Shown: positions 1 through 7,038, counted from the first letter of the stretch. The stretch: 14,927 nucleotides of DNA from Hyphomicrobiales bacterium (GCA_027051995.1 JALUFY010000143.1:1-14927); one strand, 5' to 3'. Notes: generated from the letters alone by a model not told the origin. Program-made: numbers and translations.

Positions 1-261
1 GTATTTCTCCACGCCCTCTTCCGGCACGGGATCAAGGCCATGCGTGCCCAGGGGATGGCAGCGCAAGACGCGCCAGAAGCCCAGCCAGAAGCCGGCCCAT
101 GCGCCATGCATGCGGATGGCGTCCTGCGTATAGTGCGAGCAGGTAGGCAGATGCCGGCAGCTTCTGCCGATGAAGGCGGAAAGCGTGAGCTGATAAAGGC
201 GGATCAGCGCCAGCAGCAGCAGCGCCACGGGGCCGGGGCGTTTGCCTTGTGCCTCAGACAC
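1..261 (-). CDS. yidD: YidD, membrane protein insertion efficiency factor (3' end cut by window edge)
   Basis: Small protein of the YidD family, thought to assist YidC/Sec-dependent insertion of inner-membrane proteins at the cytoplasmic face. 87 residues are visible and the C-terminus lies beyond base 1. A hydrophobic, probably amphipathic N-terminal stretch (about residues 11-30) is followed by the family signature SCRHLPTCSHYTQDAI (residues 34-49), a Cys-His-Pro at 68-70 and LGTHGLDPVP (71-80). I chose the GTG at 261-259: it is the in-frame start that puts the hydrophobic segment near the N-terminus, and no nearby ATG fits. It overlaps the end of the upstream Fe-S scaffold gene by 8 bases, so translational coupling is likely. 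YidD is often encoded by rpmH-rnpA; here it sits behind an IscU-like gene, an arrangement I recall from other alphaproteobacteria. Identity is firm, the start less so. Confidence 0.9.
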   Translation of the reverse strand, partial: MSEAQGKRPGPVALLLLALIRLYQLTLSAFIGRSCRHLPTCSHYTQDAIRMHGAWAGFWLGFWRVLRCHPLGTHGLDPVPEEGVEKY

Positions 262-682
262 TGGCCTTCTCCAGCGCCGCCAGCACGGCGTCAAAGGGCA
301 AAAGCACCGAATCGTGACGGATGGGCACATGGCGCACCGGCTCCAGCTCCGCCAGTGCGCTCCAGCGCCCGGCGGGCGGCGCGGCGGCCTCCTTCAGCAT
401 GGCGCGCAAGGCCTCGCGCGCGGCGCGCATGTCCTTTGCGCTTCGCCCCAGAACCTGTTGCCCCATGATGGCGGCGGAGGCCTGGGCCAGCGCGCAGGCT
501 TGCACATCCTGAGCGAAGCGGACAATGCGGCCATCATCAAGGCCAATATCCACCGTGATGCGCGAGCCGCACAGCCTGGAATGCAGGGAGGCCGAGGCGT
601 CCGGGTTCTCCAGCCGCCCCAGATGGGGGATTTGCGTGGCCAGCGCCAGAATGCGCGGCGTATAGAGCTCTTCCAGATTCAT
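254..682 (-). CDS. IscU/NifU-N-like iron-sulfur cluster scaffold protein
   Basis: 142 residues of the IscU/SufU/NifU-N fold, which assembles Fe-S clusters in the cytoplasm. Visible landmarks are NPDAS (26-30), the first cysteine in LCGS (C38) and the second in QACALAQAS (C63). The position of the third classical cluster cysteine holds serine (S125 in RHDSVLLPF). From memory, rhizobial homologues beside yidD also lack this cysteine, so this seems to be a subfamily trait, perhaps a cluster carrier or zinc form and not a standard scaffold. The ATG at 682 matches the usual N-terminus (short lead into an ELYTPRIL-type helix). Upstream there is no clear Shine-Dalgarno; instead an 11-bp hairpin covers that region (684-727). 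The gene lies 68 bases after the small secreted-protein gene and overlaps yidD. Confidence 0.85.
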   Translation of the reverse strand: MNLEELYTPRILALATQIPHLGRLENPDASASLHSRLCGSRITVDIGLDDGRIVRFAQDVQACALAQASAAIMGQQVLGRSAKDMRAAREALRAMLKEAAAPPAGRWSALAELEPVRHVPIRHDSVLLPFDAVLAALEKASV

Positions 683-683
683 G

Positions 684-727
684 GGCGGACTTGTAGCACA
701 CGGCAGGCTCTTTTCCACAAGTCCGCC
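684..727 (-). promoter_or_regulatory. Stem-loop covering the ribosome-binding region of the Fe-S scaffold gene
   Basis: Perfect 11-bp inverted repeat: GGCGGACTTGT at 684-694 and ACAAGTCCGCC at 717-727, with a 22-base loop. In the minus-strand transcript its 3' arm ends one base before the ATG at 682, where the Shine-Dalgarno should lie. No T-run follows, so it is a poor intrinsic terminator for the upstream gene. A translational control hairpin is the better guess. The structure is seen in the sequence; the function is inferred. Confidence 0.5.
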
Positions 728-750
728 GCCGCACATGCCACCGGAGCCGC

Positions 751-1107
751 CTATTTGTGGAATTTCAGCCTTGGCACGCCCTTGGAGTTTTTCAGCCCTA
801 TGAGCCACGGGCCATGATCTTCCACAGTGCCGCATTTGGGCTTGTTGTGCGTCCAGACCTTGAAGGTGACGCACATGACATTGCCCTTGATCGACCAGCG
901 GCCCACATCGACCTTGTTGGAATGCCGGGCGCGCAAGGTGCCGTTCGTGAAAAGCTGCACCCGCGCCTTCTTGCCCTTCCAATAGGCCAGATGAACACCG
1001 CGCGCGTATTTCCGCAACACGGAGCCGGAAACCGGCTTTGCCTCGGCGGCGCCGGCGGAAAGCGCCGCGATCACCGCCGCGGCCATCAGGGTGGAAAATC
1101 TCTTCAT
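751..1107 (-). CDS. Small secreted protein of unknown function
   Basis: 118 residues. Residues 1-23 form a clear Sec signal peptide: MKRF, a hydrophobic alanine-rich core and cleavage probably after AEA, so the mature protein of about 95 residues should be periplasmic or secreted. The mature part is basic and probably beta-rich, with a segment QLFTNGTLRA (51-60), then GRWSIKGNVMCV (69-80) and a second cysteine (C92 in KPKCGT); C79 and C92 could form a disulfide. The order 'NGT ... G-x-W ... C ... C' resembles small DUF995-type lipocalin-like periplasmic proteins, but I am not sure of the family. I chose the ATG at 1107 and not an in-frame ATG at 1158 because AGGAG sits just upstream and the signal peptide begins there. 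No specific function can be assigned. Confidence 0.75.
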   Translation of the reverse strand: MKRFSTLMAAAVIAALSAGAAEAKPVSGSVLRKYARGVHLAYWKGKKARVQLFTNGTLRARHSNKVDVGRWSIKGNVMCVTFKVWTHNKPKCGTVEDHGPWLIGLKNSKGVPRLKFHK

Positions 1108-1206
1108 GTCCTGCTCCTGAACGTCTTGCATTGCCTCATCCGCGCCCGCGCCCTCCATCGCAGCAGAAACAGGCGGAAAATGGGCAAGTCCCAGTCATCC
1201 TGACCG

Positions 1207-1247
1207 CGCATCATGCGGCGCGCCGCGGGTTGCACGTAATAACCCGC
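1207..1247. repeat. Cluster of three overlapping inverted repeats in the gap between tRNA-Glu and the secreted-protein gene
   Basis: Within 41 bases there are CGCAT-C-ATGCG (1207-1217), the 12-base perfect palindrome GCGGCGCGCCGC (1215-1226), and a 7-bp stem GCGGGTT/AACCCGC with a 9-base loop (1225-1247). None is followed by a T-run on the minus strand, so a classic terminator is not supported. The arms overlap, so alternative pairings are possible. It could be an operator or an RNA structure. The rest of the 187-base gap (1108-1294) shows no convincing promoter. Confidence 0.4.
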
Positions 1248-1294
1248 TTGGGCAAAGGAAGGAATCGAATGGTTTTTTGCGGATTTCGCGGAAA

Positions 1295-1369
1295 TGGCGC
1301 GCCCTAGGGGAATCGAACCCCTCTTTCCAGCGTGAAAGGCTGGCGTCCTAGCCGATAGACGAAGGGCGC
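1295..1369 (-). tRNA. tRNA-Glu (anticodon TTC), CCA encoded
   Basis: Reading the minus strand, a 7-bp acceptor stem GCGCCCT/AGGGCGC is closed, then a G discriminator and an encoded CCA (1297-1295). The anticodon arm is CCAGC-CTTTCAC-GCTGG, giving anticodon TTC, which reads glutamate codons GAA/GAG. The T-arm contains GGTTCGATTCC. The total is 75 bases including CCA. It lies between recJ and the small secreted-protein gene and has its own consensus-like promoter immediately upstream. No T-run terminator is visible just downstream; a small ATTTC-GCG-GAAAT inverted repeat (1283-1295) sits at the 3' end. Confidence 0.97.
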
Positions 1370-1382
1370 TTGGTGCGCGCAT

Positions 1383-1411
1383 TCTATAGGGGCCTTTTCG
1401 CGCCCGCGCAA
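1383..1411 (-). promoter_or_regulatory. Sigma-70-type promoter of tRNA-Glu
   Basis: On the minus strand, -35 TTGCGC (1411-1406), a 17-base spacer, then -10 TATAGA (1388-1383). The -10 ends 13 bases before the tRNA 5' end, so the predicted leader is about 6 bases. The spacing is ideal and both hexamers match consensus in four or five of six positions. It lies between the recJ stop and the tRNA. Confidence 0.65.
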
Positions 1412-1440
1412 GAGCCCGGAATGCACAAAAGGCGCTTTTT

Positions 1441-3252
1441 TCACGCCATTTTCGCCGCGTCCGAAATCATTACCTGTGCGGCGTGGCGGCCCTGCCAGTC
1501 GTCGATGGCCAGCCGCCCGGCGATGTGCATGGGCCGGGTGTGCTCGTTGAGCAGAGTCTCACCCAGATCCGTGTCCAGGGCGCGGAAGGCGATGGCCTTG
1601 ATGGTGGAGCCGTCCCCGGCCTTCAGGGTGCATTTGACATGCGCGCCGCCCACAACCGATGCCCAGCTCACCCGATGCGCCGGAAAGGCGAACATAGGGG
1701 AAGGATTGCCCGCGCCAAAGGGCCCGGCGCGCTCCAGCAGCTCCACAAGATCCGCTGTCGCCCCGCCCGCCGCCAGGGCCCCGTCGATGGCCAGCCTTGG
1801 CGCGTCCGGCAGCCCGGCCAGCTCGGCGCGCATGGCCTCTTCCATGAAGGCGCGCAATTCGTCCACCCGGGCGGCATCGAGCGACATGCCCGCCGCCATG
1901 GCGTGCCCGCCGCCCTTTTCCAGCACGCCTTCGGCCACCGCGCGGGCCACCGCCCGGCCGATGTCCACCCCGGAGATGGAGCGCCCCGAGCCGGAGGCCG
2001 CCCCCCTGGCCGCGTCTATCCCCAGGGCGATGACGGGGGCGGAGAACTTCTCCTTCAGCCTGGAGGCGATGAGCCCCAGAACGCCCGGATGCCAGTCCTC
2101 CCCGGCCACCACGAGGGGGCGCTTTTCCCCCTCGCCCTCGCCCGCGCCCAGCTTCAGGGCTTCGCCCGTGGCCTCCTCCAGCAGGCGCTGCTCCAGCTCC
2201 TGGCGCGCCTTGTTCATCTTCTCCAGCCGCGCCGCCAGCCTTTGCGCCGTGGCCATGTCCGGCGCGGTGAGCATGTCCAGCGCCTCGCTGGCATGGCCGA
2301 TGCGCCCAGCCGCGTTGATGCGCGGGCCGAGCACGAAGCCCAGGGCATGGACATCCGGCTTGCGCTTCAGCCCCGCCACATCGGCCAGCGCCGCCAGCCC
2401 CGGGCGCGCCCGGCGCTCCATGACGCGCAGGCCCTGGCGCACATAGGCGCGGTTCAGCCCGCGCAGGGGCACTACGTCGCACACCGTGGCCAGCGCCACC
2501 AGATCCAGCCATTGCAGCAAATCGGGCTTTTCGCGGGTTTCCCAGAACCCGGCCATGCCCAGTTCCCGCGCCACCGCCGCGATCAGCATGAAGGCCACCC
2601 CGGCGGCGCACAGATGCCCCAGACCAGATTGGTCATCCGGCCTGTTGGGGTTGATCACCGCGTGCGCCCTTGGCAGGGCCTCCCCCATCTGGTGATGATC
2701 CACCACCACCGTATCCAGCCCGCGCGCCGCCGCGTGGGCCAGAACCTCGTGCGCCATGGCGCCGCAATCGAGCGTGACAGCCAGTCTGACGCCCGCCTCC
2801 GCGAAGCCGTCCACCGCGCCGATGGAGGGGCCATAGCCCTCCTCAACCCGGTGCGGAATATGCACTTTGGGATTCAGGCCGCAGGCGCGCAGAAACTGCG
2901 TCATCATGGCCGTGGAGCATGTGCCGTCCACGTCGTAATCGCCGATGACGCCAACCGGCTCGCCCTCCATGACGGCCCGGGCGATGCGCCGCGCGCCGCG
3001 TTCCATGCCGCGCAGCGTCTCCGGCGGCGGCATGAGGGCGCGCAGCGTCGGGTTCAGGTATTCCGCCGCCTCATCTATCCCCACCCCGCGCGCCGCCAGC
3101 ACGCGGCCGAGGATTTCGGGCAGATCGTGGCGCTGGGCGATGGCCAGGGCGGTGCGCGCATCGCCGCCGCGCTCCACCCAGGCCTTGCCGGAGACGGACT
3201 GCGCGACATCGAGAAAAAGGCGCTCTTGCGCGCCCGCCGGGCCGATGCTCAT
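1441..3252 (-). CDS. recJ: RecJ, single-stranded-DNA-specific 5'-3' exonuclease
   Basis: 603 residues, full length for bacterial RecJ. It degrades single-stranded DNA 5' to 3' in recombinational repair, mismatch repair and fork processing, using Mn/Mg. DHH-superfamily motifs are in order: GDYDVDG (104-110), TLDCGAMAHE (160-169), VVVDHHQMG (182-190) carrying the DHH triad, NPNRPDD (201-207) with GHLCAAG, and the DHHA1 motif KGGGHAMAAG nearer the C-terminus. The last part (from about residue 480) is the OB-like RecJ domain. The start ATG at 3252 forms ATGA with the glpX stop, indicating translational coupling; the open frame continues upstream inside glpX, but those residues do not look like RecJ. 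It is the last gene of the alaC-hom-glpX-recJ run. All key metal-binding motifs are present. Confidence 0.97.
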   Translation of the reverse strand: MSIGPAGAQERLFLDVAQSVSGKAWVERGGDARTALAIAQRHDLPEILGRVLAARGVGIDEAAEYLNPTLRALMPPPETLRGMERGARRIARAVMEGEPVGVIGDYDVDGTCSTAMMTQFLRACGLNPKVHIPHRVEEGYGPSIGAVDGFAEAGVRLAVTLDCGAMAHEVLAHAAARGLDTVVVDHHQMGEALPRAHAVINPNRPDDQSGLGHLCAAGVAFMLIAAVARELGMAGFWETREKPDLLQWLDLVALATVCDVVPLRGLNRAYVRQGLRVMERRARPGLAALADVAGLKRKPDVHALGFVLGPRINAAGRIGHASEALDMLTAPDMATAQRLAARLEKMNKARQELEQRLLEEATGEALKLGAGEGEGEKRPLVVAGEDWHPGVLGLIASRLKEKFSAPVIALGIDAARGAASGSGRSISGVDIGRAVARAVAEGVLEKGGGHAMAAGMSLDAARVDELRAFMEEAMRAELAGLPDAPRLAIDGALAAGGATADLVELLERAGPFGAGNPSPMFAFPAHRVSWASVVGGAHVKCTLKAGDGSTIKAIAFRALDTDLGETLLNEHTRPMHIAGRLAIDDWQGRHAAQVMISDAAKMA

Positions 3253-4238
3253 GAGAGCGTGCCGCCATGCGCCGCCAGCTCCGCCGGGCTCTTGCCGCCG
3301 ATGCGCCGCCGGGCGCGGCTCCAGCGCACGGTGCCGGATTTGGCCCGCATGGAGACGGTATTGGTGGAGACATAACCGGGGCGCACCCGCACGCCGCGCA
3401 GCATGGAGCCGTCCGTCACCCCGGTGGCGGCGAAGATGACATCGCCCTTCACCATGTCCTCCAGCGTGAACTTGCGCTCCGGTTCTTCGATGCCGGCCCG
3501 CTCGATGGCGGCGGCGTCCTCGCGCGAGCGCACGACAAGGCGCGTCTGCATCTGCCCGCCGATGCACGACAGCGCCGCCGCCGCCAGCACGCCCTCGGGC
3601 GCGCCGCCTGAGCCCATGTAGATGTCGATGCCGGTTTCCTCCGGATCGGTGACATGGATGACGCCCGCGATGTCGCCATCGGTGATCAGCCGCACGGCGG
3701 CCCCGGCCTCGCGCACCTCGTCGATCAGCCGCGCGTGCCGCGGACGGTCGAGAATGCACACGGTGATCTCCTCCACCGGCACGCCTTTGGCTTCGGCCAG
3801 CCTGTTGAGGTTCTCCGCCGGCGGCAGGTCGAGATCGACGAGCCCGTCAGGATAATCCCCGCCGATGGCGATCTTGTCCATGTAGCAGCCAGGCACGCTG
3901 AGCAGCGAATCGCGCTCGGCCAGGGCGGCCACGGAGAGCGCGCCGGGCATGTCCTTGGCAGTCAGTGTGTCGCCCTCCAGCGGGGCCACGGCGATGTCCA
4001 TTTGCGCGCCGCCATCGCCCAGCACCTCGCCATGATAGAGATGCGCGGCGCTTTGGGCGTCGCCTTCGCCGATGACGATGCGCCCGCTCATGGAGAGCTT
4101 GTTGAGCGCAAGATGCATGGCCTGCACGGCCCGCTCGTGGGCGGCGCGTTCGTCTCCGCGCCCGCGCATGGCCGAAGCGGCGATGGCGGCGGCCTCGGTG
4201 ACGCGGGCGGTCTCGATGGTCAGCGTGCGGTTGAGCAT
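3249..4238 (-). CDS. glpX: GlpX-family class II fructose-1,6-bisphosphatase homologue with altered active site
   Basis: 329 residues, the normal GlpX length. The family removes the 1-phosphate of fructose 1,6-bisphosphate in gluconeogenesis or the Calvin cycle. The fold signature is clear: RVTEAAA (12-18), IVIGEG (54-59), DIAVAPLEG (81-89), YMDKIAIG (119-126), RPRH (165-168), TDGDIAG (186-192) and GSGGAPEGV (209-217). Compared with E. coli GlpX from memory, several canonical active-site residues differ: D33 is His34, D61 is Gln62, D85 is Ala85 and T90 is Asp90, while E57, E88 and E213 equivalents (E58, E88, E215) are kept. The frame is intact throughout, so this is not simple decay. It may be a divergent or non-catalytic GlpX, or have another substrate. 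An upstream GGGGAGA supports the ATG at 4238. It lies 40 bases after hom and overlaps recJ by 4 bases. Confidence 0.88.
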   Translation of the reverse strand: MLNRTLTIETARVTEAAAIAASAMRGRGDERAAHERAVQAMHLALNKLSMSGRIVIGEGDAQSAAHLYHGEVLGDGGAQMDIAVAPLEGDTLTAKDMPGALSVAALAERDSLLSVPGCYMDKIAIGGDYPDGLVDLDLPPAENLNRLAEAKGVPVEEITVCILDRPRHARLIDEVREAGAAVRLITDGDIAGVIHVTDPEETGIDIYMGSGGAPEGVLAAAALSCIGGQMQTRLVVRSREDAAAIERAGIEEPERKFTLEDMVKGDVIFAATGVTDGSMLRGVRVRPGYVSTNTVSMRAKSGTVRWSRARRRIGGKSPAELAAHGGTLS

Positions 4239-4278
4239 GGCGTCGTCTCCCCTGCCCCGGGTTTGGCTTTGCGGATAC

Positions 4279-5610
4279 CTAGAAGCGCTCTATGCGGATC
4301 ATGCGCGGCCGGCCCGCGCAATGGCCGTCCCGTTCAATGCGTTCCAGCGCCCCGCGCATGGCGCTTTCCAGCGTGTCATGGGTAATCAGGATGAAGGGCG
4401 CGGTCTCGCGCACCATCTCGCCCTCGCGCAGAGGCACGACGCGCGAAATGGCCCGGCCCTTCTGCACGATGCTTTCGATGGAAATGCCCGCGCCGGCGAA
4501 AATCCGCGCCACGGCGGCCACCTCGCCGGGCTTGTCGGCAAGCTCCATGGCCACGTAATAGCCGCCCTCGTGGGCGCGCATGCGGGCCCGCCTGCTCGGC
4601 GCCAGCCTGTCCGCCGGAACGCCAAGCGGCGGCACGATGACGCCGCGCGCGATATCGGCGATGTCGCCGACCACCGACGAGGCCGTCGGATGCGCCCCCG
4701 CGCCGCGCCCAGACAGCATGATGTCGCCGGCGAAATCGCCGCGCACCGCCACGGCGTTGAACACCCCGTTGACCTCGGCGATGGGCGAGCCGAGCGGCAC
4801 AAGCGTCGGATGCACTCTCTGCTCCACGCCGTCGCCGGTATCCACCGCCACGCCAAGCAGCTTGATGCGATAGCCAAGGCCGCGCGCGTAGCGGATGTCG
4901 TTGAGGGTGACGTTCTCGATGCCCTCCACATAGACATCGGCGAAATTGATCTCCACGCCGAAGGCCAGCGAGGTCAGGATGGCCAGCTTGTGCGCCGCGT
5001 CGAAGCCGCCCACGTCGAAGCTGGGATCGGCCTCCGCGTAGCCCAGCTCCTGGGCCTCCTTGAGCACATCGGCGAAATCGCGCTCCTCGTCCTCCATCTT
5101 GGTGAGGATATAGTTGCAGGTGCCATTGAGAATGCCGAAGACGCGCGCCGCGCGGTTGCCCGCCAGGCTCTCGCGCATGGTCTTGACGATGGGAATGGCC
5201 CCGGCCACGGCGGCCTCGAAGTTCAGCGCGGCTCCGCTCTTCTCGGCCATCCGCGCCAGCTCCACGCCATGATGGGCCAGAAGCGCCTTGTTGGCCGTCA
5301 CCACATGCCGGCCCGCCGCAAGGGCGGCCTCCACGGCGGCCTTCGCCGGGCCGTCCTCGCCGCCGATCAGCTCCACCAGAACATCGATATCGCCGGAGCG
5401 CGCCATTTCCACCGGGTCATCGAACCAGGCATAGGCGCTCATGTCATGACCGCCGCGCCTGGCCTTGCGCGAGCGGGCGGAAACGGCCGTGACCTCGATG
5501 GCCCGCCCGCATCGCTTTTCCAGCAGCGCGCCGTTTTCGCGCAGAAGATCCAGCACGCCGGTGCCCACGGTGCCAAGGCCCGCCAGGCCGATTTTCAAAG
5601 GTTTGCTCAT
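4279..5610 (-). CDS. hom: Homoserine dehydrogenase with C-terminal ACT domain
   Basis: 443 residues, typical of the monofunctional bacterial enzyme. It reduces aspartate 4-semialdehyde to homoserine with NAD(P)H, the branch toward threonine, methionine and isoleucine, in the cytoplasm. An N-terminal Rossmann motif GLGTVG occupies residues 11-16. The central catalytic domain shows NGTCNYIL and the FDVGGFDAAHKLAIL segment carrying the conserved Asp and Lys. A C-terminal ACT domain (about 350-430; ELADKPGEVAAVARIF, then GISIESIVQ) probably senses threonine. The start ATG at 5610 puts the Rossmann strand right at the N-terminus; the Shine-Dalgarno (GGAA) is weak. It follows the aminotransferase gene by 36 bases and precedes glpX by 40. 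No frame anomaly is seen. Confidence 0.97.
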   Translation of the reverse strand: MSKPLKIGLAGLGTVGTGVLDLLRENGALLEKRCGRAIEVTAVSARSRKARRGGHDMSAYAWFDDPVEMARSGDIDVLVELIGGEDGPAKAAVEAALAAGRHVVTANKALLAHHGVELARMAEKSGAALNFEAAVAGAIPIVKTMRESLAGNRAARVFGILNGTCNYILTKMEDEERDFADVLKEAQELGYAEADPSFDVGGFDAAHKLAILTSLAFGVEINFADVYVEGIENVTLNDIRYARGLGYRIKLLGVAVDTGDGVEQRVHPTLVPLGSPIAEVNGVFNAVAVRGDFAGDIMLSGRGAGAHPTASSVVGDIADIARGVIVPPLGVPADRLAPSRRARMRAHEGGYYVAMELADKPGEVAAVARIFAGAGISIESIVQKGRAISRVVPLREGEMVRETAPFILITHDTLESAMRGALERIERDGHCAGRPRMIRIERF

Positions 5611-5646
5611 CAGAATGCGATTCCAGCCGGTTCAATGCGGAAAAGA

Positions 5647-6849
5647 TCAGCTTTTGTGGCCTTTTCCGCCGTGTTTTTCAAGAAATCTGCGCAGATTCCG
5701 CGCCGCCTGGCGGATGCGCTGCTCGTTTTCCACCAGGGCGATGCGCACGAAGCCCTCGCCCTCCTCGCCAAAGCCGACGCCGGGAGACACCGCCACCTCC
5801 GCCTCCTGCTGCAAAAGCTCCGCGAAGGCTAGCGAGCCCATGCCGCGGAAGGCCTCCGGCAGCGGAGCCCAGGCGAACATGGTGGCCGGCGGGGCGGGAA
5901 TCTCCCACCCGGCCTTGCCGAAGGACTCCACCAGCACGTCGCGGCGCGAGCGGTAGATGGCGCGCGCCTCCTCCACGCAATCCTGCGGGCCGTTCAGCGC
6001 CGCCGTCGCCGCCACCTGAATGGGCGTGAAGGCGCCGTAATCGAGATAGGACTTCACCCTCGCAAGAGCGCTGATCAGCCGTTCGTTGCCCACCGCGAAG
6101 CCCATGCGCCAGCCGGGCATGGAATAGGTCTTGGACAGGGAGGTGAACTCCACCGCCACATCCATCGCCCCTTCCACCTGAAGGATCGACGGCGGCGGGG
6201 TACCGGTGAAATAGATCTCCGCATAGGCCAGATCGGAGAGCACGATGAGATCATGCCTGCGGGCGAACTTCACCACCTCGCGGTAGAAATCCAGACCGGC
6301 CACATAGGCCGTCGGGTTGGAGGGATAGTTGAGCACCACCGCCAGCGGTCTGGGCACCGAATGATTGAGCGCCCTGTGCAGGGCGGCGAAGAAGGCATCT
6401 CCCGGCTCGGCGGGCACCTGGCGGATAGTGCCGCCGGCAATGAGGAAGCCGAAGGCGTGAATGGGATAGGTCGGGTTGGGGGCCAGCACCACGTCGCCCG
6501 GCGCGGTGATCGCCTGGGCCATGTTGGCGAAGCCCTCCTTGGAGCCAAGGGTGGCGACGATCTGCGTATCGGGATCAAGCCGGACGCCGAAGCGGCGCTC
6601 GTAATAGGCCGCCTGGGCGCGGCGCAGGCCGGGAATGCCGCGCGAGGCCGAATAACGGTTGGTGCGCGGCTTGCCCACCGTCTCGATCAGCTTGGCGTTG
6701 ATGTGCTCCGGCGTCGGCAGATCGGGATTGCCCATGCCGAGATCGATGATGTCCGCGCCTCTGGCCCTTTGCGCCGCCTTGAGCTTGTTGACCTGCTCGA
6801 AAACATAGGGCGGCAGGCGCTTGATGCGGTAGAACTCGTCGCTGTTCAT
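5647..6849 (-). CDS. alaC: AlaC-like class I/II PLP-dependent aminotransferase
   Basis: 400 residues, fold-type I PLP enzyme. It closely resembles E. coli AlaC (glutamate-pyruvate transaminase): RLPPYVFEQVNKLK (11-24), DIIDLGMGNPD (33-43), YSASRGIPGLRRA (66-78), GSKEGFANM (102-110), NYPSNPTA (174-181) and the PLP-lysine motif SLSKTYSMPGWRMGF with Lys240. Such genes are often labelled LL-diaminopimelate aminotransferase; the choice between alanine synthesis and DapL-like activity cannot be made from sequence alone, and its position before hom would suit either. I placed the start at the ATG at 6849, with GAAGG just upstream; the frame is open to 7002, but the additional N-terminal residues are not like the family. 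First gene of the alaC-hom-glpX-recJ run. Confidence 0.92.
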   Translation of the reverse strand: MNSDEFYRIKRLPPYVFEQVNKLKAAQRARGADIIDLGMGNPDLPTPEHINAKLIETVGKPRTNRYSASRGIPGLRRAQAAYYERRFGVRLDPDTQIVATLGSKEGFANMAQAITAPGDVVLAPNPTYPIHAFGFLIAGGTIRQVPAEPGDAFFAALHRALNHSVPRPLAVVLNYPSNPTAYVAGLDFYREVVKFARRHDLIVLSDLAYAEIYFTGTPPPSILQVEGAMDVAVEFTSLSKTYSMPGWRMGFAVGNERLISALARVKSYLDYGAFTPIQVAATAALNGPQDCVEEARAIYRSRRDVLVESFGKAGWEIPAPPATMFAWAPLPEAFRGMGSLAFAELLQQEAEVAVSPGVGFGEEGEGFVRIALVENEQRIRQAARNLRRFLEKHGGKGHKS

Positions 6850-6909
6850 GAAGCCTTCGTCTTTTTTCCTGAATCGCTCACCCCGCATGTGTTTATCACC
6901 GAACATCGC

Positions 6910-6947
6910 GGCGGGGAAACAGCCAAAATGTCCTGATGGCGGGGAAA
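6910..6947. repeat. Two direct repeats in the alaC / PAN-protein divergent gap
   Basis: GGCGGGGAAA occurs at 6910-6919 and again at 6938-6947, exactly 28 bases apart, in the 189-base gap between two divergent genes. CAAAATGTCC (6924-6933) lies between them. A 6-bp inverted repeat TGGCGG/CCGCCA (6937-6942, 6959-6964) overlaps the second copy. These may be regulator binding sites for either gene; no bound protein is known. I saw no convincing promoter for alaC here. Confidence 0.35.
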
Positions 6948-6969
6948 AACATGACGAGCCGCCACATGA

Positions 6970-6997
6970 TGGACAAATCTCCGCCAGCATATATAAA
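6970..6997 (+). promoter_or_regulatory. Probable promoter of the PAN-domain protein / xth unit
   Basis: -35 TGGACA (6970-6975; five of six to TTGACA), a 16-base spacer, then -10 TATAAA (6992-6997; five of six), inside an AT-rich island in otherwise GC-rich DNA. Predicted transcription start is near 7004, giving a leader of about 35 bases. The TRAP gene at 14039 has a promoter of the same form. Confidence 0.55.
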
Positions 6998-7038
6998 TGC
7001 ATGCGAGCGGGCGGACTGACAAAAGGTGGACAACAAGA

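Noticed and set aside
1295..1369. tRNA-Glu as a possible integration site for a mobile element
   Set aside because: No integrase, no duplicated tRNA 3' end and no foreign-looking genes are seen on either side.
1421..1436. AAAAG-GCG-CTTTT hairpin with a T-run on the plus strand just after recJ
   Set aside because: The T-run is oriented for plus-strand transcription, where no gene precedes it; the stem is only 5 bp.
6850..7038. Promoter for alaC on the minus strand (GTGATAAAC region)
   Set aside because: A -10-like GATAAA is present, but no -35 at suitable spacing; too weak to annotate.
6997..7038. Earlier ATG at 6997 for the PAN protein
   Set aside because: It overlaps the predicted promoter and would put 14 hydrophilic residues before a clear signal peptide; the ATG at 7039 has a good Shine-Dalgarno.
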